Below are positions 49,660 through 61,989 of a DNA stretch of 64,000 nt, piece by piece (the stretch's first letter is position 1; each line of letters starts with the position of its first letter). Origin of the DNA: Tretioscincus oriximinensis (taxonomy: Eukaryota; Chordata; Lepidosauria; Squamata; Gymnophthalmidae). The stretch is from contig JAJVDF010000590.1 of the NCBI GenBank assembly GCA_022410635.1, positions 505,872 through 569,871 of the forward strand, in the 5' to 3' direction. The notes below the pieces were generated by a model that worked only from the letters and a program-made list of their open reading frames with translations, was not told the DNA's origin and searched no databases. The position numbers and the translations under genes were made by a program.

Positions 49660-49800
49660 GTTGCAGGTCAGGCCGGGTAGCTGACCTGGGCCAGCAGGAT
49701 GCAGGTCAGGCCAGGTGGCTGACCATGGGCAGGCCGGGTGGTTGACCACAGGCAGGTCAGGCCGGGTGGTTGACCACAAGCAGGGCACATGGCTGACCAG
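49660..49800. repeat. Second hairpin array, GGTCAG...CTGACC units
   Basis: Four to five units of the form GGTCAGGCCGGGTGGCTGACC or close variants follow each other at about 22-39 bp spacing. GGTCAG at the start of a unit can pair with CTGACC or TTGACC at its end. The array lies near the right end of the composite element. Confidence 0.75.
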
Positions 49801-50301
49801 GGCCAACTGCCAAGATGCTGCACCTGCCACACTCCTACTCAAGCCATGGCTTAATTCTCTCCACTTCTGGGTTACTGTTATGTAATATTTAGTTTTGGGG
49901 TTGCAATATTGTTACGTGTTGGCGCTAGGGTTTTGGTTATTGTTAATAAGTAATAAACAATCATGTTCACTTGATACACTGTGTGTTCTCCCATCTCTTC
50001 TTTCCATGGCAAGTGAAATTCTGAGTGGAATTCTTTAGAATTAATACTTCAAAAGAATAGCTTTGTCACTTTATTCCATCTTTAGTGACAGATTCACAAT
50101 AAATAGTGCTTAGAAGAAATGAAACTAGAACACTGTATAAAGGTCTTGAATAAACACAAAAAAATAAAAAATACATGGAAAAATAAGAGTAAAAAACATA
50201 AAAAATATTTAGCTGCTATTATAGTATAAGTTAATAAAAACCATTTTGGTACAAATTTAGCATTGTATTAAAAAGGAGAAATACTGGCACTTCAGCATAT
50301 A

Positions 50302-50515
50302 TACAGGGTGCTTCAAAATGTATATACACTTTGAACTTCCACCAATTTGCAGGTCACCAATTTGAACAATATTAACATTTGTTATTTACGTTTTATTTAC
50401 ATTGGACTTTAAGCTTTTTAATTTCCTGAAATTTAACTTTGTAGAACAGTAGAACAGTAAATAAATTTTCTATGGAAGTTCACAGTGTGTATACATTTTT
50501 TTGAAGCACCCTGTA
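50302..50515 (+). mobile_element. Mariner-type MITE, copy 3
   Basis: This 214-bp copy is in the same orientation as copy 1, with intact tacagggtgcttcaaaa ends. The interior differs from copies 1 and 2 mainly between 50340 and 50370. High similarity among the three copies suggests fairly recent spread. Confidence 0.9.
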
Positions 50516-52854
50516 TAGGCACGAGACTTTTGTTAGCTTGAAACCATGAGACTGGATTCATAGCACACTATTGGGGGTGCCAGTTGGCTTCAAACGGGGA
50601 TGTGAACCAAAAGCAGTTTTCAGGTTAGAAAATGGAGATTTAGGGTTGAAGGATTTGGAGTGAGAGAATTTTGCGGACTATGAGCAAATAGATAATAGTC
50701 TTACATGCTGCTCACTGTTAATTTGAAATGATCTAAATACGTCATGCAATCAGATATTGCTATCAATTTGTATGGCAAATAATAGCAGGGAATTACAAAT
50801 TCTCATTTGCAAATATATGAATCACATTGTAGTTAAAAATGAGAAAGCTTAGCAAGAACTAATTATCGGCGTCTCTCCTTCTCCCTGTTCTTTTGGCCCA
50901 ATTTTTCTAAAATGATGTGCCTAACAAGTAGAGATTTATCAAACCAGTTTGTTTTTGAAATGAACCAGGTGAATCAACCCCATTAGATGGGGACATATCC
51001 AAATCAGTTGAATCACTGAATCTGATTTTAATAGTTTGTGTTTCTTACCTTTCCCTACACTAAAAATTTGCTGTTTATTACTATCTGGTTTTTTTAATGA
51101 TTTAACCAGTGAGCATTCTAGGATAGGACCTGTCCTCTTATTCCATGGCTGATGAGTTTATTCAGGAGCCTTTTATGCTTTCTGAAAGTTCTGCTAGACA
51201 ATGGAAAATGGGTCATTTTTATCAATCCATCTATTAAAAGACATTCTGGCCTTCAACTGCAGGAACAATATCTTCTCCTCCATACAGACAATGTCACTGT
51301 GTTTTCATAACTATTATTATATTGGGATCTATTCTGAAACCTAGGAATAGTAGAATAAAAAACAAACAAATCAAAAAAGTTAATATTAATTGTGTTTGCA
51401 GGAGGCTATGCTGATTTTCTTTCAGCAATGTTGCTGTCTGGTATTGAGGCCAATCCCTGGTTGACTGCATGGGCATTTTATTTATTTATTTATTTATATT
51501 TATACTTATATTTTCATGTAGTTTTCTTGGCAGAGATGTAGCAGTGACTTGTTATTGCCTACTTCTTAGGAGGCGTTGAGGATCAACGTTACAATCACTG
51601 CAATCAAACAGATTATCAAAATTCCATAATACAACCAGCTATGTTCTTGTCAGTCAGGGGCAGTCAAATCATTGGTACTCTTCATTCTTTACAATTTCCT
51701 TTATAGGGATGATAATTATCTACCAATTGTCCTCCTAGAGAGAAAAATCCACAGACACCACTCACAAGATGATGATTTGTATGAGGAACTATACTAACCA
51801 AGTTACTCCAACAGCAAAATATTATTGCCACTGTAAACTTCATTTAATGCTTTCATTTTCAAGGTATCACATTAACATTTTTGGATTAGTTGCCAACAAA
51901 ACATTTCCTTCTCATGTTCCAAGCCAAAATCAATGTCTGCAATCTCTAGATTATCACTCTTTTTATTAAGTCCTGTAAAATAATAATGTTCTGATGGAAT
52001 GAGGAGGGTGGGGGTAAACATTTTACCCAAAATTTCTAATAATATATTCTTACCAAGTGATGTCAAAATTAGTTAAAGCTAGTCAGAATATACCTAGACC
52101 AATAGAGATGTAACAATATAAAACACATTAAACTCTGAAAATACATTACACAATTCCATACTGTACATACTGTACACAATTCAGAACTGGACAATTCAAT
52201 ACCATAGCTATTGTATGTCTATGGAAACTTGTTGAGACTAACTCAATTATAGGAAGTCAGGGACAGAAGTCCTGGTTTCCGTGTAGGACAAATATAAAAA
52301 ACTGGCTATTATTTTAGAAGCACATAGAATGTTATCATCTTACCCAACTTTTTCAAATCTGTAGAAAACATCTTTTCTACAGATAACTGATACCATAAAT
52401 TACTGTTCAATTAAACACTATGTAAAAAAATATTATATTTATATATACTATAAATTAATATATATATTAATTTTTCAATTTTTTTAAAAAGTTACAATAA
52501 CAAACATAAACTAAACAAATACACATCCAACAAAATACATATATTCCTCTTCCCCTCACCTCTGTGTATCTACTACATGTCATTTTCTATATCTGGAAGG
52601 CTAGATTGTTGACTTTGCTCTCTATATTATTATCTAAATACATTTTAATAAAGTTCCATTTATTCTTCAGCTCCTGTTTCATTTTATAGTTTCCTGAGTT
52701 ATTTATGTATTCTATTTTATAATATTGGTTATGCAAAAAATTATTTGCTGTACAATATAATGAAAAAATATTTGTTTACTCCATTTTATTGATATATTTA
52801 TATTTTGTACAAACTTTCCATTTGCACACTATCATATAAGCACTTATTTATTTG

Positions 52855-53065
52855 AAGCCAGTTTGGTATAATGGTTAGATTCTTAGGTGATAGTCTCCCG
52901 GTTCGATTTCACACTCCTCCATGAAACCAGCTGGGTGACCTTGGACCAGTCACAGCTTTTCAGAACTTTCACATCCCTTCTTACTTCACAAAGTGTCTGT
53001 TATGGAAAAAGCAACCAAAGCTATAGGAGCCATGAAATAGGCATTATAAATAAATGTTGTTGTTA
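52855..53065 (+). mobile_element. tRNA-derived SINE (Sauria/Squam type), older copy
   Basis: The head tgaagccagtttggtataat, the B box gttcgatttc at 52901-52910 and gctgggtgaccttggaccag match the SINE at 12529-12787 with more substitutions. The 3-prime LINE-like portion is shortened to caaccaaagctataggagcc. Confidence 0.85.
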
Positions 53066-53264
53066 TTATTTATTTCTTGTAATTATCATATTTTTAAATA
53101 CAGAATATATAGCCCAACTGACAGCCCAAGTAAAATACCCAAACACCATAAAAAGTATGGTTTAACAATTAACTTTTTGTTTCTCCATATCAAAAATATA
53201 TTCATATTTGTAGTATCACGCATATTTAACTCAAAATTTAGTTAATCTAGAGATATGGGAGAAT

Positions 53265-53281
53265 TGGGGGGGGGGGGGGGA
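53265..53281 (+). repeat. Poly-G run
   Basis: An unbroken G run of about fourteen or more bases. Shorter runs are at 6788-6797 and 47040-47051. Confidence 0.85.
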
Positions 53282-53614
53282 GAAGATATTTCTAATATTT
53301 CGATATTATTTGCAGAATCCAGGATAAAGCTTTAACGAAGTACAATTTTCTCCTTCTCTTTCAACTAAATTAAAATTTCTATCTGAATTTCAGTAGGATA
53401 ATTTTTCTGCATTTCTGAAATTATACTTAAAACATCTGTCTTATGTATATTCTTCAAGCATTAAAGTGTTTCCTGATTATTTTCTTATTTTTTGCTTGGG
53501 TATTGCTTGGGTTCACACTGATCTTCTGAGGATTTTTTTAAGTACAGTACACTGTAAAAGTCAACCCTTTAAAAAATATCCCATTGCTAGATTTAAAAAA
53601 GGTCCATTTGCAAA

Positions 53615-53774
53615 TACAGGTGAAACCCTATAACGAACACCAAGGGGTTGGGTGGAAATGTTCTTTATAATTGTAACAAAAACCATTTTAACCAACATTA
53701 CTCTTATGCTTTCAAATTTGTTATGCCGCAAATTTTGTTATACTGGTGTTCTTTACAATGGGGTTTCATTTGTA
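53615..53774. mobile_element. Second TA-bounded MITE family, copy A
   Basis: A 160-bp block starts tacaggtgaaaccctataac and ends caatggggtttcatttgta, so the ends form an inverted repeat bounded by TA. The interior includes caaatttgttat and acaaattttgttata-like segments. The copy at 45274-45451 shares both ends and the interior. Tc1/mariner-like by its termini; non-coding. Confidence 0.75.
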
Positions 53775-53989
53775 TGCAACTGAGAATCTGTATTTTGCCA
53801 CAAGACAATCTTGTACACTTCCAACAACAATATAACCAGAAGGCACACCCATAAGCATGTCTGAACATACTTAATCATTCTTGGGATATGAAATTCAAAT
53901 AACTATCACCTAAAATAAACGAAGTTTCATCATTTCCTCTTCACCATGCTAATCAATCCTACATGAAAACACAACATTGCTAATATGTT

Positions 53990-54616
53990 TTTAACAATAT
54001 TGTATTTATTTACATTTCTATACCACCCTATACCCCAAGGTCTCAGGCCGGTTAACAATAAAAACACAATTAATATGTTAAAACAGCCACATCTAAAAAA
54101 TAGGGAAGGGGACAGTAGTTTCTCAGCCACTGGCCAGGCCAAAGACGTGCATCTTCGAGTGTTTTCTGATGCACACAGAGATGGTGATTTTTGCACCTCG
54201 AGCATGAGCCTATTCAATAGTTTGGGGGCTGCCACAAAGAAGGCCTTATTAAGGGTTCCCACCCTCTCTTCCACTGAGGGAGGTGGTACAGTCAAGAGGG
54301 CCTCCCTTGCAGATCTTAAGACATAGGCAGGCTCATATGGGAGAAGGCATATCTTTAGATATTTGGGGGCCAAATTATGTAAGGCTTTATAGGTGTGAGT
54401 TAATACCTTGAATTGGGCTCGGTAGCAAATTGGCAACAAGTGCAGTCCTTTCATGACTGGTGCAACATGTGTCCAGACAGCTGATCCGGCCAGCAGTCTA
54501 GCTGCTAGGTTCTGCACCTTCTGAACCGTTTTCAAGAGCAGCCCCATATAGAGTGCATTACAATAGTCCAACCAGGAAGTTCCAAGCATGGATTCCTGCA
54601 ATATATTACAATACAT
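53990..54616 (-). mobile_element. L2-like LINE, 3-prime end of the RT ORF plus tail
   Basis: The minus-strand reading frame contains LDYCNALYMGLLLKTVQKVQ, ARLLAG and FKVLTHTYKALHNLAPKYL, the conserved C-terminal block of L2/CR1-group LINE proteins. It ends with a tail complementary to taccccaaggtctcaggccg and an ATTT run. That tail recurs alone at many places in the window and forms the 3-prime end of the SINEs. Most of the element is lost to 5-prime truncation. Confidence 0.85.
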
Positions 54617-56077
54617 GTAGGGCAGATTAACATGTTCTACTGGTAATCCATTTCATAGAGTTGTCACTACATATTACCACTATTCTTGTGCAACAAAGAT
54701 GGAACAGTGGGCTCCTTAAAACAGATTACTAAGCCTGTGCACAAGCTTTGGCCAAATTTTTTTTATAATTATTAGAATAAATAACACATTTCTGAAGTAC
54801 AAAAAAAGTTGTATGTCAGATATTCATAGAACTTAGGTGAGTCTGAATTTGAATCCCCTATTAGTCAGTGAGAGTTACCATTAAAAAAAGTGAAGAGGGG
54901 ACCGGGGTTTGCATCACAGAAAAATGTTTACCAGATGACGGCAGCATCTGATGAAAAAACCCCACAACCTAGCATGAAGCTTATTCAGTGAACTGAGTGG
55001 CTTTAGGCTGGCCACCATCTTTCAACCTACCTACCTCATAGGATTGGAATAACAAAGGAGAATAGGTGCTCTTTTAGGCTCTTGCAATGAGTGGTAGGAT
55101 ACAAATAAAGTTATTCTCAGCAACAAAGAAAAGTCTCTTGTTTTTAAACTTGGTCCTTTGTCAGTAGTTTCTACTATACTGATTCAAGATTATATTTTAA
55201 CCTTATTCTAAGACTTCGGCATACTGGCTGGGGAAAGAGAAATCCTTAACTTCTAGAAGTACAGCATATTTAATTTATTTCATTGTGTGATTCAGAGACT
55301 AGTACTGACCCAAATCACTTGAACTAAGCCAAGAACAGATCAAGCTATTTCATAGCCACCTCTCCATCCAATATACTTCAGATGCCAGAGGAAAAAAGTC
55401 CCCTATCCTCCAAATTTATAAGTTAGGGGGGTTCATGCAGAAAGTAGTCCAGGTGAAAAAGTCCTGCAGTTAGAACATTCAGCCCTCTGGCAACCAACCA
55501 GATGCTACACTCTTAATACAAATGGCATATGCATTTGTCCAGAACATGAAGATAGTCCTGGATGGTTGGAATACTAGGAATCACATCTTGTCTTAGCCTA
55601 AGACCTTTATGGCTCAGAGAATAATTACATTTGCCAATACACTCAGGTGGCAGGGTAGCTGATACTGCTCAATGTAATGAGATGAGGGGGAGAAAAGCGG
55701 TAGCATCCAGGGAGAAAATCATAACAACCATAAGAAGGGTATGATGAAGGTATAAAATGGAGAACCAAGAATAAATGTTGGGCTGAAGGAAATTTCAAAA
55801 GATCAATGACAGTTTTAGCAACCGACCGCTGGTGCAAGAAAGTGAGCTGGAAGAGGAAGATTGCAGATAAGAACCAGTGGTGGGAGGTGTCCTAGAATCT
55901 CGTACAATTTATCGGATTATCTGCTCTTGTACAAAGTAGGAGTTCTCATACACCGATACCTGGAAATTCCACTGGGGGAATCCAGAAAGGGCACCCTAAG
56001 GCAGGAAGTTACATCACAAATGATGTCACTTCCGGCCTCTGGTTCTGAGAATGGCGTCCTGACATGATGTCACTTCT

Positions 56078-56393
56078 GGGATAGCTCAGTTGCTTAGAAA
56101 TTCGTCTCTCACCTGGGAGATCGGGTTTCGGAGCCCTGTGTTGGAAGTGGGGAGGGGTGAGCACCTTCGACTTGCCTGTAGCTCTAGCCAACCCAGCTAT
56201 TCGAAAGCATGAATTGCAAGAAATTGCAACTGACTGCAAGTAGATACATGGGAACCACCATAGCCTTGTGGGGAAGATAGAATGTGAGCCTTCGGGCAAA
56301 AATATATCCTTGTAAGCCGCTTTGAGTCCCTTTGAAAGGTGAGAAAAGCAGGGTATAAGAACCGAGTTCTTCTTCTTCTTCTTTTTCTTCTTC
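56078..56393 (+). mobile_element. Second tRNA-derived SINE family, copy 2
   Basis: It opens ggatagctcagttgcttaga, with B box gggtttcggagcc, and ends agggtataagaaccgagttc plus TTC repeats. It is embedded in older repeat DNA: gatgtcacttctg lies just left of it and cagaagtgatgtc just right. Confidence 0.88.
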
Positions 56394-56687
56394 TGGTCCC
56401 ACCCCCAGAAGTGATGTCAAAAATTTCATGCACACAATTTAAAAACAGAAATCTCCGGGCTGAGATTTTCAGCCAGAAAACTCCCAGTACTGATAAGAAA
56501 AGAGATTTAAAAAATATCTGAGGGAAAAGTATAGAGTTTATTTCTGATTGGGAGTTTGGTTGAAAATAGTATGCATGAAAAGATAAATATTTCTAATTTT
56601 CAACAGAAATCCAGGAAAGTTCTGGAGACTCGTATTAGAGCTTAACAAACTGTAAATATTTAGGTGTAATACTTTCTCCTTTATAGG

Positions 56688-56812
56688 ACCCTTCTGCATG
56701 AATCTTATTCTAGATTATATCCGGAAATAGGTGTCTGCCATCTGCACTAGATGGAAGAATAAGCCCCTTATTCTGAAATACAATCTGGAATAAGTCCAAC
56801 TGAAAAAGTGCC
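56688..56812. mobile_element. Palindromic MITE with cttctgca ends, divergent copy
   Basis: The left arm contains cttctgcatgaatcttattc and the right arm contains ggaataagtccaactgaaaa. They pair imperfectly over about 45 bp. The family assignment rests on the shared end sequence with 3491-3613 and 61990-62240. Confidence 0.5.
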
Positions 56813-57259
56813 ATACACTGGCTTCAATAGGAAGTTACCAGTTTCTATTACGCCAGAAATGCCAACTACAAGGTTAACGTCACTTAAAGTAATAAAAAAG
56901 CAAAAATTGCAAAGGCACCAGAAAGGAAACTCTGAGTAATCTCTCTAAAGTTAATCTAAAATAAAAATAAATATTTAACTTCCTTATTGTCATAACCATA
57001 AAAGTCACAGACCCGGATTTTAGTGGATAAGAAACTACCTAATCCAGGTTCTGCCTCAGGTAAAATGAAGAGTATTTTATGCATTCACTTGTTGCACTCT
57101 TTAGAAAGATAATTTGATTGTTTAAGCACAGAAACAATATAAATTCTTCCAGTACGATACTCTACACCCTCAGGAATGTAGAACAGGCAGTCTTCTTGAA
57201 ATACCATTTGAAGGAAGTTGAGAATAAGTAAATGTTTTGCTTTCTACTTGAGATTACCC

Positions 57260-57345
57260 AGATGAATCACTGTGTGAGACAAAAGGATGGACTAGATCGA
57301 GTGTGGCCCAATTCAGCAAGGCTCTTCTTTTATTCTTATGATCCT
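57260..57345 (+). mobile_element. CR1-group LINE 3-prime fragment (old)
   Basis: tgtgtgagacaaaaggatgg, then tggcccaattcagcaaggct and a cttcttttattcttatgatc end fit the same 3-prime family with more changes. Confidence 0.6.
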
Positions 57346-57493
57346 ATTTCCCCATAACGTGGCACCATTATTTTTTCTGCCTAGGACTCAAAATTCACTA
57401 GGCTACATTCGGTTTCAAAAAAAAGCATCCTGCCATGGCCTGTGCTAACCCAAAATGACATGGCAGTGGTTCTCTTAAATCCCTTGCTCAAAT

Positions 57494-57789
57494 AGGAGGA
57501 GAAGAAGAAGAACTGGATTTTTATACCCCGCTTTTCTCACCTGAAGGGACTCAAAGTGACTTACAAAGTTATTTTTCACCCAGAGACTTGCATTCTATCT
57601 TCCCCAACATGCCGTGGCAATTCCCATTTATCTAGTCACAGTCTGTTGCAATTTCTTGCAGTTCTTGTTTTCGAATAGCTGGGTTGGCTAGAGTTACAGG
57701 CAAGTAGAAGCCGCTTATCCTCTCCATGTCCGACACAGGGCCATGAAACTGAAGCATTCAGATGAAAGATCAACTGAGCCATTCATGCC
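57494..57789 (-). mobile_element. Second tRNA-derived SINE family, copy 3 (old)
   Basis: The GAA tail at left is followed by ataccccgcttttctcacct and gaatagctgggttggctaga. The tRNA-like head at 57730-57789 is heavily changed. Confidence 0.8.
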
Positions 57790-58765
57790 TAGAATAATCT
57801 GCTAGAATAAGTCCGAATACATTTTGAACTATAACTGCTTGCTCTAATAATCTTAGGCCAAATAAAGTTGTGAAAGCAATTCAGGTCTCTTACATGAGGC
57901 TTTTCTTTTGCCTTTTGTCCTTCTCACATGATCATCTGCCATTTCCTTCTTTTAAGCTGCTTCTAATATAACACGCCATTTTTTCCTCTATTCTTCTGCT
58001 TTTCTCCTTTTTGTGCTTTTTAATAAAGTACTGTACTTACAACTTTGAATACACGACTGAACATAAGTTTCTGGTAACTCCCTTCACATGTCAAAACAGT
58101 TTATTTTTCCATTCATCCATGCATATGTTAAAGTTACTGCTAACAAAAGAAATAGTCTTGAATAGAAAAATGGTAGTTCAGCTGTTCCCTTATCCAGATG
58201 AATGTTTTAATCCCCTAGGTCACCTGTTCAGATTTGGAGCAAAGAAGGCAAAAGAAATTTCAGCAGCTGAATTATCAGATTAGGACACACAAAAAATTTC
58301 ATTTGCAAACATACAAGATAAAATAACCTATCGTATCTTTTCTGTACTCCCTGTGCTACATTCAGTGGTCCAGATCAGCTAAGCCAACTGATTCCAACCA
58401 GAGAATGGTTGGATAGAATCGGTGCCAAGAGACCAGATCAACCCATGTGCCTACCTCAAAATACATGCTTCAAGGCTAGGAACAAATTCTTGCCTTGGAG
58501 CTTGAGCATGCCACTAATATCTCTTCACCTGTCTCAAACTACGGGCATGCTTCTGTACTGCATACCTGCATGTCCAGATTAGGGTCACTGATCTTTCCAG
58601 TAGTCATGGCTAAATGTGGCTAATAGTATTGGGATCACACTCTTTCTAAAGCAGATGGAACAAACCACACAGTGCCTAAACATCTAAACCACATTAGACT
58701 GTGGGTCAATCTAACCTAGATCCTTTCTATCCAGGCCTTTAATCCTGAGTAAAATTGCTATGAGG

Positions 58766-59161
58766 ATAAGGAGAAGAAGGAGAAGGAGAAGGAGAAGAAG
58801 AAGAAGAAGAAGAAGAAAAAAAAGAAGAAAAGAAGGAAAGAAGGAAAGAAGGAAAGAAGGAAAGAAGAACTTGGTTCTTATACCCCGCTTTTCTCACCTT
58901 TCAAAGGGACTCAAAGCGGCTTACAAGGATATATTTTGCCTGAAGGCTCACATTCTATCTTCCCCACCAGGCTATGGTGGTTCCCATGTATCTACTTGCA
59001 GTCAGTTGCAATTTCTTGCAATTCATGCTTTCGAATAGCTGGGTTGGCTAGAACTACAGGCTAGTGGAAGGTGCTCACCCCTCCCCACGTCCCACACAGG
59101 GCTTCGAAACCCCATCTCCCAGGCGAGAGACGAATTCCTAAGCAACTGAGCTATCCGTGCC
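58766..59161 (-). mobile_element. Second tRNA-derived SINE family, copy 4, with long GAA/GAAG tail
   Basis: The tail at about 58766-58868 is a long run of GAA, GGAA and GAAAG units. The body and head (complement ending aactgagctatccgtgcc) are well kept. The tail length and well-kept head suggest a relatively young insertion. Confidence 0.88.
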
Positions 59162-60616
59162 TAAAAGCATAAAACGGTTACATTAAATATGATGTTGAAG
59201 CTTAAATCCAGTACACACTGCTTCTGAGCTTGGTATGAGAAGCAATAAAACATACGTGTGTGTAAATGAAAGGTCACTGAATTTATTTCAGTATTATTTC
59301 CTAGTTTAATATTTATTTGCTTTAGCTGAGGTTAAAATGGTAGACCTCTCCATAAATAAATGATGAATAAATAAGCATGCCATCTCTTACACATTAGCCT
59401 ATAAGGTACCAGTGACATGTTTCTCTTTTTCAGAAATATGTAGAACTCGTAAACAGAAGATTGTACTCTTAAATATTCGGACATACCCATCAGCCCAAGA
59501 AGACTGTAGACACATTCTTGTTTCTCAAACAGCATGGTGAAACCTTGTTTCTTCTAAAATGTGCTCTAATCTGCATTGTATGCGCTAAACTATTTTCCCA
59601 CAACTTTGTCTTAATTCCAAGGTCTTATTTTGTTACTTTTGAGCTACTTACCTACAAAGTTTCTCATTTTCAGCTAACAATAAAATCTCAAGGCATCAAG
59701 GACTGTTTCTACAGTAGCACCAGTTTTTTATAATACAAGAGAGTGAAATCATAGGCTCTGAAATTAAACTTACTTTTAATCTATTCTTCTATTTTTGCCT
59801 TATTTAAAGTGGTAAAACATTAACTCACTAGAATGGCAAGATGTAAGGTGCAGCAGCAAACCGTAAGCCATTTATTTTTATTAGTTATTACAGTAATTAT
59901 TTATCTCATCCTATAGTCTATGCCTTGAGAATATAGTGTAGACATCCAGTTTGTTTCTAACAAGGCAATCCTAAATATATTTTCATGAAAGTGATGCAGA
60001 ACAATTCCAAACCAATGTCGATAAGATTTCCAGAAAGCATGGAGCCAGAGCAAAACGTTTGTCTCTGATTAATGGATAATATGTATAGTACAGTGTATTG
60101 TGAAGTTCTTATATCCCATCACTATAATTCCCCCTCCCCCACCAAATATACAGTACATTTGCAATTTTTTTGCCAACACAGTTACAAAATGTTGATAATA
60201 ATCTTGTAAAGTATTTTTTGCAGGTACACATCCTGTTACTACAGATGATAAGAACCTGTAATCTTGGGATTTGCAACGAAAAGGTAAATAGCCAGGCAAT
60301 CTACACTAAGAGTCAATTATGCCTACAGAGAAATATAAATCCTGGAATATAATCCGGGACTGCCATTAAATTTCTTTTAAAACTTTTTTTTTGTAAAGCA
60401 TTTTTGGAATATTGCCTGTTCTCCAGAGAACAGTCAACAACATGGGAAAATAAACACAAAATAAATAAAAAATAATGGAGAAACTGATGAAATATCTGAA
60501 AGTGTGAAATAAAGTGAGAAATTATGCCTGCCATTTTAATCCCATCTGATGAGTTTGCTTTTTGTGCAAAACCTGAGTTGGGAATCAATTTCCCCATAAT
60601 ATTCCAGGACTATCCT

Positions 60617-60712
60617 AAGAACATATGAACCTAAGAAGAGCCAATATTGGATCAGGCCAGAGCCCATCTGGTCCAGCATTCTGTCTCGCACAGAGGCCCA
60701 CCAGTTTGCACA
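60617..60712 (-). mobile_element. CR1-group LINE 3-prime fragment
   Basis: gaacctaagaagagccaata and cacagaggcccaccagtttg belong to the same family as 39752-40216. An LTR-like block begins about 60 bp further on. Confidence 0.75.
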
Positions 60713-60770
60713 GATCTCAGTAATGTGTTTTAGGAATCTAACGTATTGTAGATGTGTTGCAACAGATTCC

Positions 60771-61417
60771 TGTAGTGTCCGTCTTATGTTTCCGGCCCCC
60801 ATTTTAGTTGAGGGCCAGGTCTGTATTTTGCAATGGTTAATTTTCCCCTAAGGGAGGAGGAAGGCAGGGCCAAGGGAGAGGGCGTGGCTTTCCCTCTGTA
60901 CCTGAAGGGAGGGGTAACTGTTGGAGAGTGGCCAATCTGGCTTTGAGAGAGGCCTATAAGACTGACACCGCACCATAGCCTGAGGCCCTTCTCTTGTGAC
61001 TGCAGCGCTAGAAGGAAGCTGGTTCTGGGGAGGGTCCTTTTCAAAATCTGCCTGGTGTAGGGTGGAACTGGGAGATGAAACATTGCAGCAATTAAGTAGA
61101 GTGGCTTCTAATTTGCCAAAGGGCAATCCAACACTGTGTTCCTGATACTAAAGTTCTGTTTATTTTATTTTATTCATTCTTTTATTGTGTTGTTAATAAT
61201 AAACCTGTCATTTTGATTTGCAATGTAATTTTTTCTCACATTTCTTTATTCCTCCAAACCTCCATTTTCTATCAGGGAGACTTCGATAAAGTTTTCCCCC
61301 CTTGTTTATTCTGTAGATGGGCCCTTCCACAAGCAGGAAGCTTGGTGGACTGAGGTCTCTGTGCTATACAGGTTTGTGAGCAAGCTATATAGTGGGCTAG
61401 CCTGGGACTTTATAACA
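60771..61417 (+). mobile_element. LTR-like block
   Basis: It starts tgtagtgtccg and ends gggactttataaca, similar to the end of the solo LTR at 26503-26852. It has a TATA-like cctataagac near 60953 and an AATAAA at 61198-61203. The proposed flanks match in only 4 of 6 positions, so the limits are uncertain. No viral coding region was recognised. Confidence 0.5.
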
Positions 61418-61989
61418 GCTACCCAGGTAGCCAGAGGATACTGGGCAGGTGTTCATGGCCCTTCAGGTGCTTGGGTGAAAGCAGATATACCTGATGGGAG
61501 TGAATGCCCCAATTCCTAAAATGCATTATTGTTCCTTTGCAAACAAGGGCCAGTTGGTTTTATTGTGCAGCTGTTTAGCAATCCAAACATAGCCTTGGGT
61601 AAACTTGGTTTTTATACCTTGTTTGAATGCAGCGAAGGTGTTCTATATACTGCATGTCCTCCTCAAACTAGCAAGTTGGATCACAGTAAAAATGTCATCT
61701 AGGCGTCTCTGTCATGAGGTGACCTGCAGAAAAGCTGACGTTTAGTCAAGGATGTGAAGTTTTCTCTATCTAATAACAGGCCTTAAATCAGAGAGCCAAT
61801 CTAGACTTGTAATGAGATTATTGCACTCCTACATGAAGCCAGATGGGCTTCTCACAGTTGTTCACTTTTCATTATATTTATAGTACTTCATTTTTTTCAT
61901 ATTTAATCTAAAAGCAGATTTTATGAATCTGCTGTAGTAGTATATGGATCTAGTTGGATCAAAGATATTGAATTTACACCAGTCTCCTT

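Larger units (their letters stand above)
46790..49990 (+). mobile_element. Composite GC-richer element, family not recognised
   Basis: From about 46.79 to 49.99 kb the base composition and texture change abruptly from AT-rich intron. The block holds a GC-rich left part (46790-47340), a hairpin-unit array (47400-48315), a middle part (48400-49560), a second array of GGTCAG hairpins (49660-49800) and an AT-rich right end with ttgttaataagtaataaaca. Size, arrays and a polyadenylation-like end suggest a non-autonomous or decayed retroelement (LTR or DIRS-like). I see no reverse transcriptase or recombinase motif. The strand is a guess from the right-end AATAAA. It is not GMDS exon 1. Confidence 0.45.
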
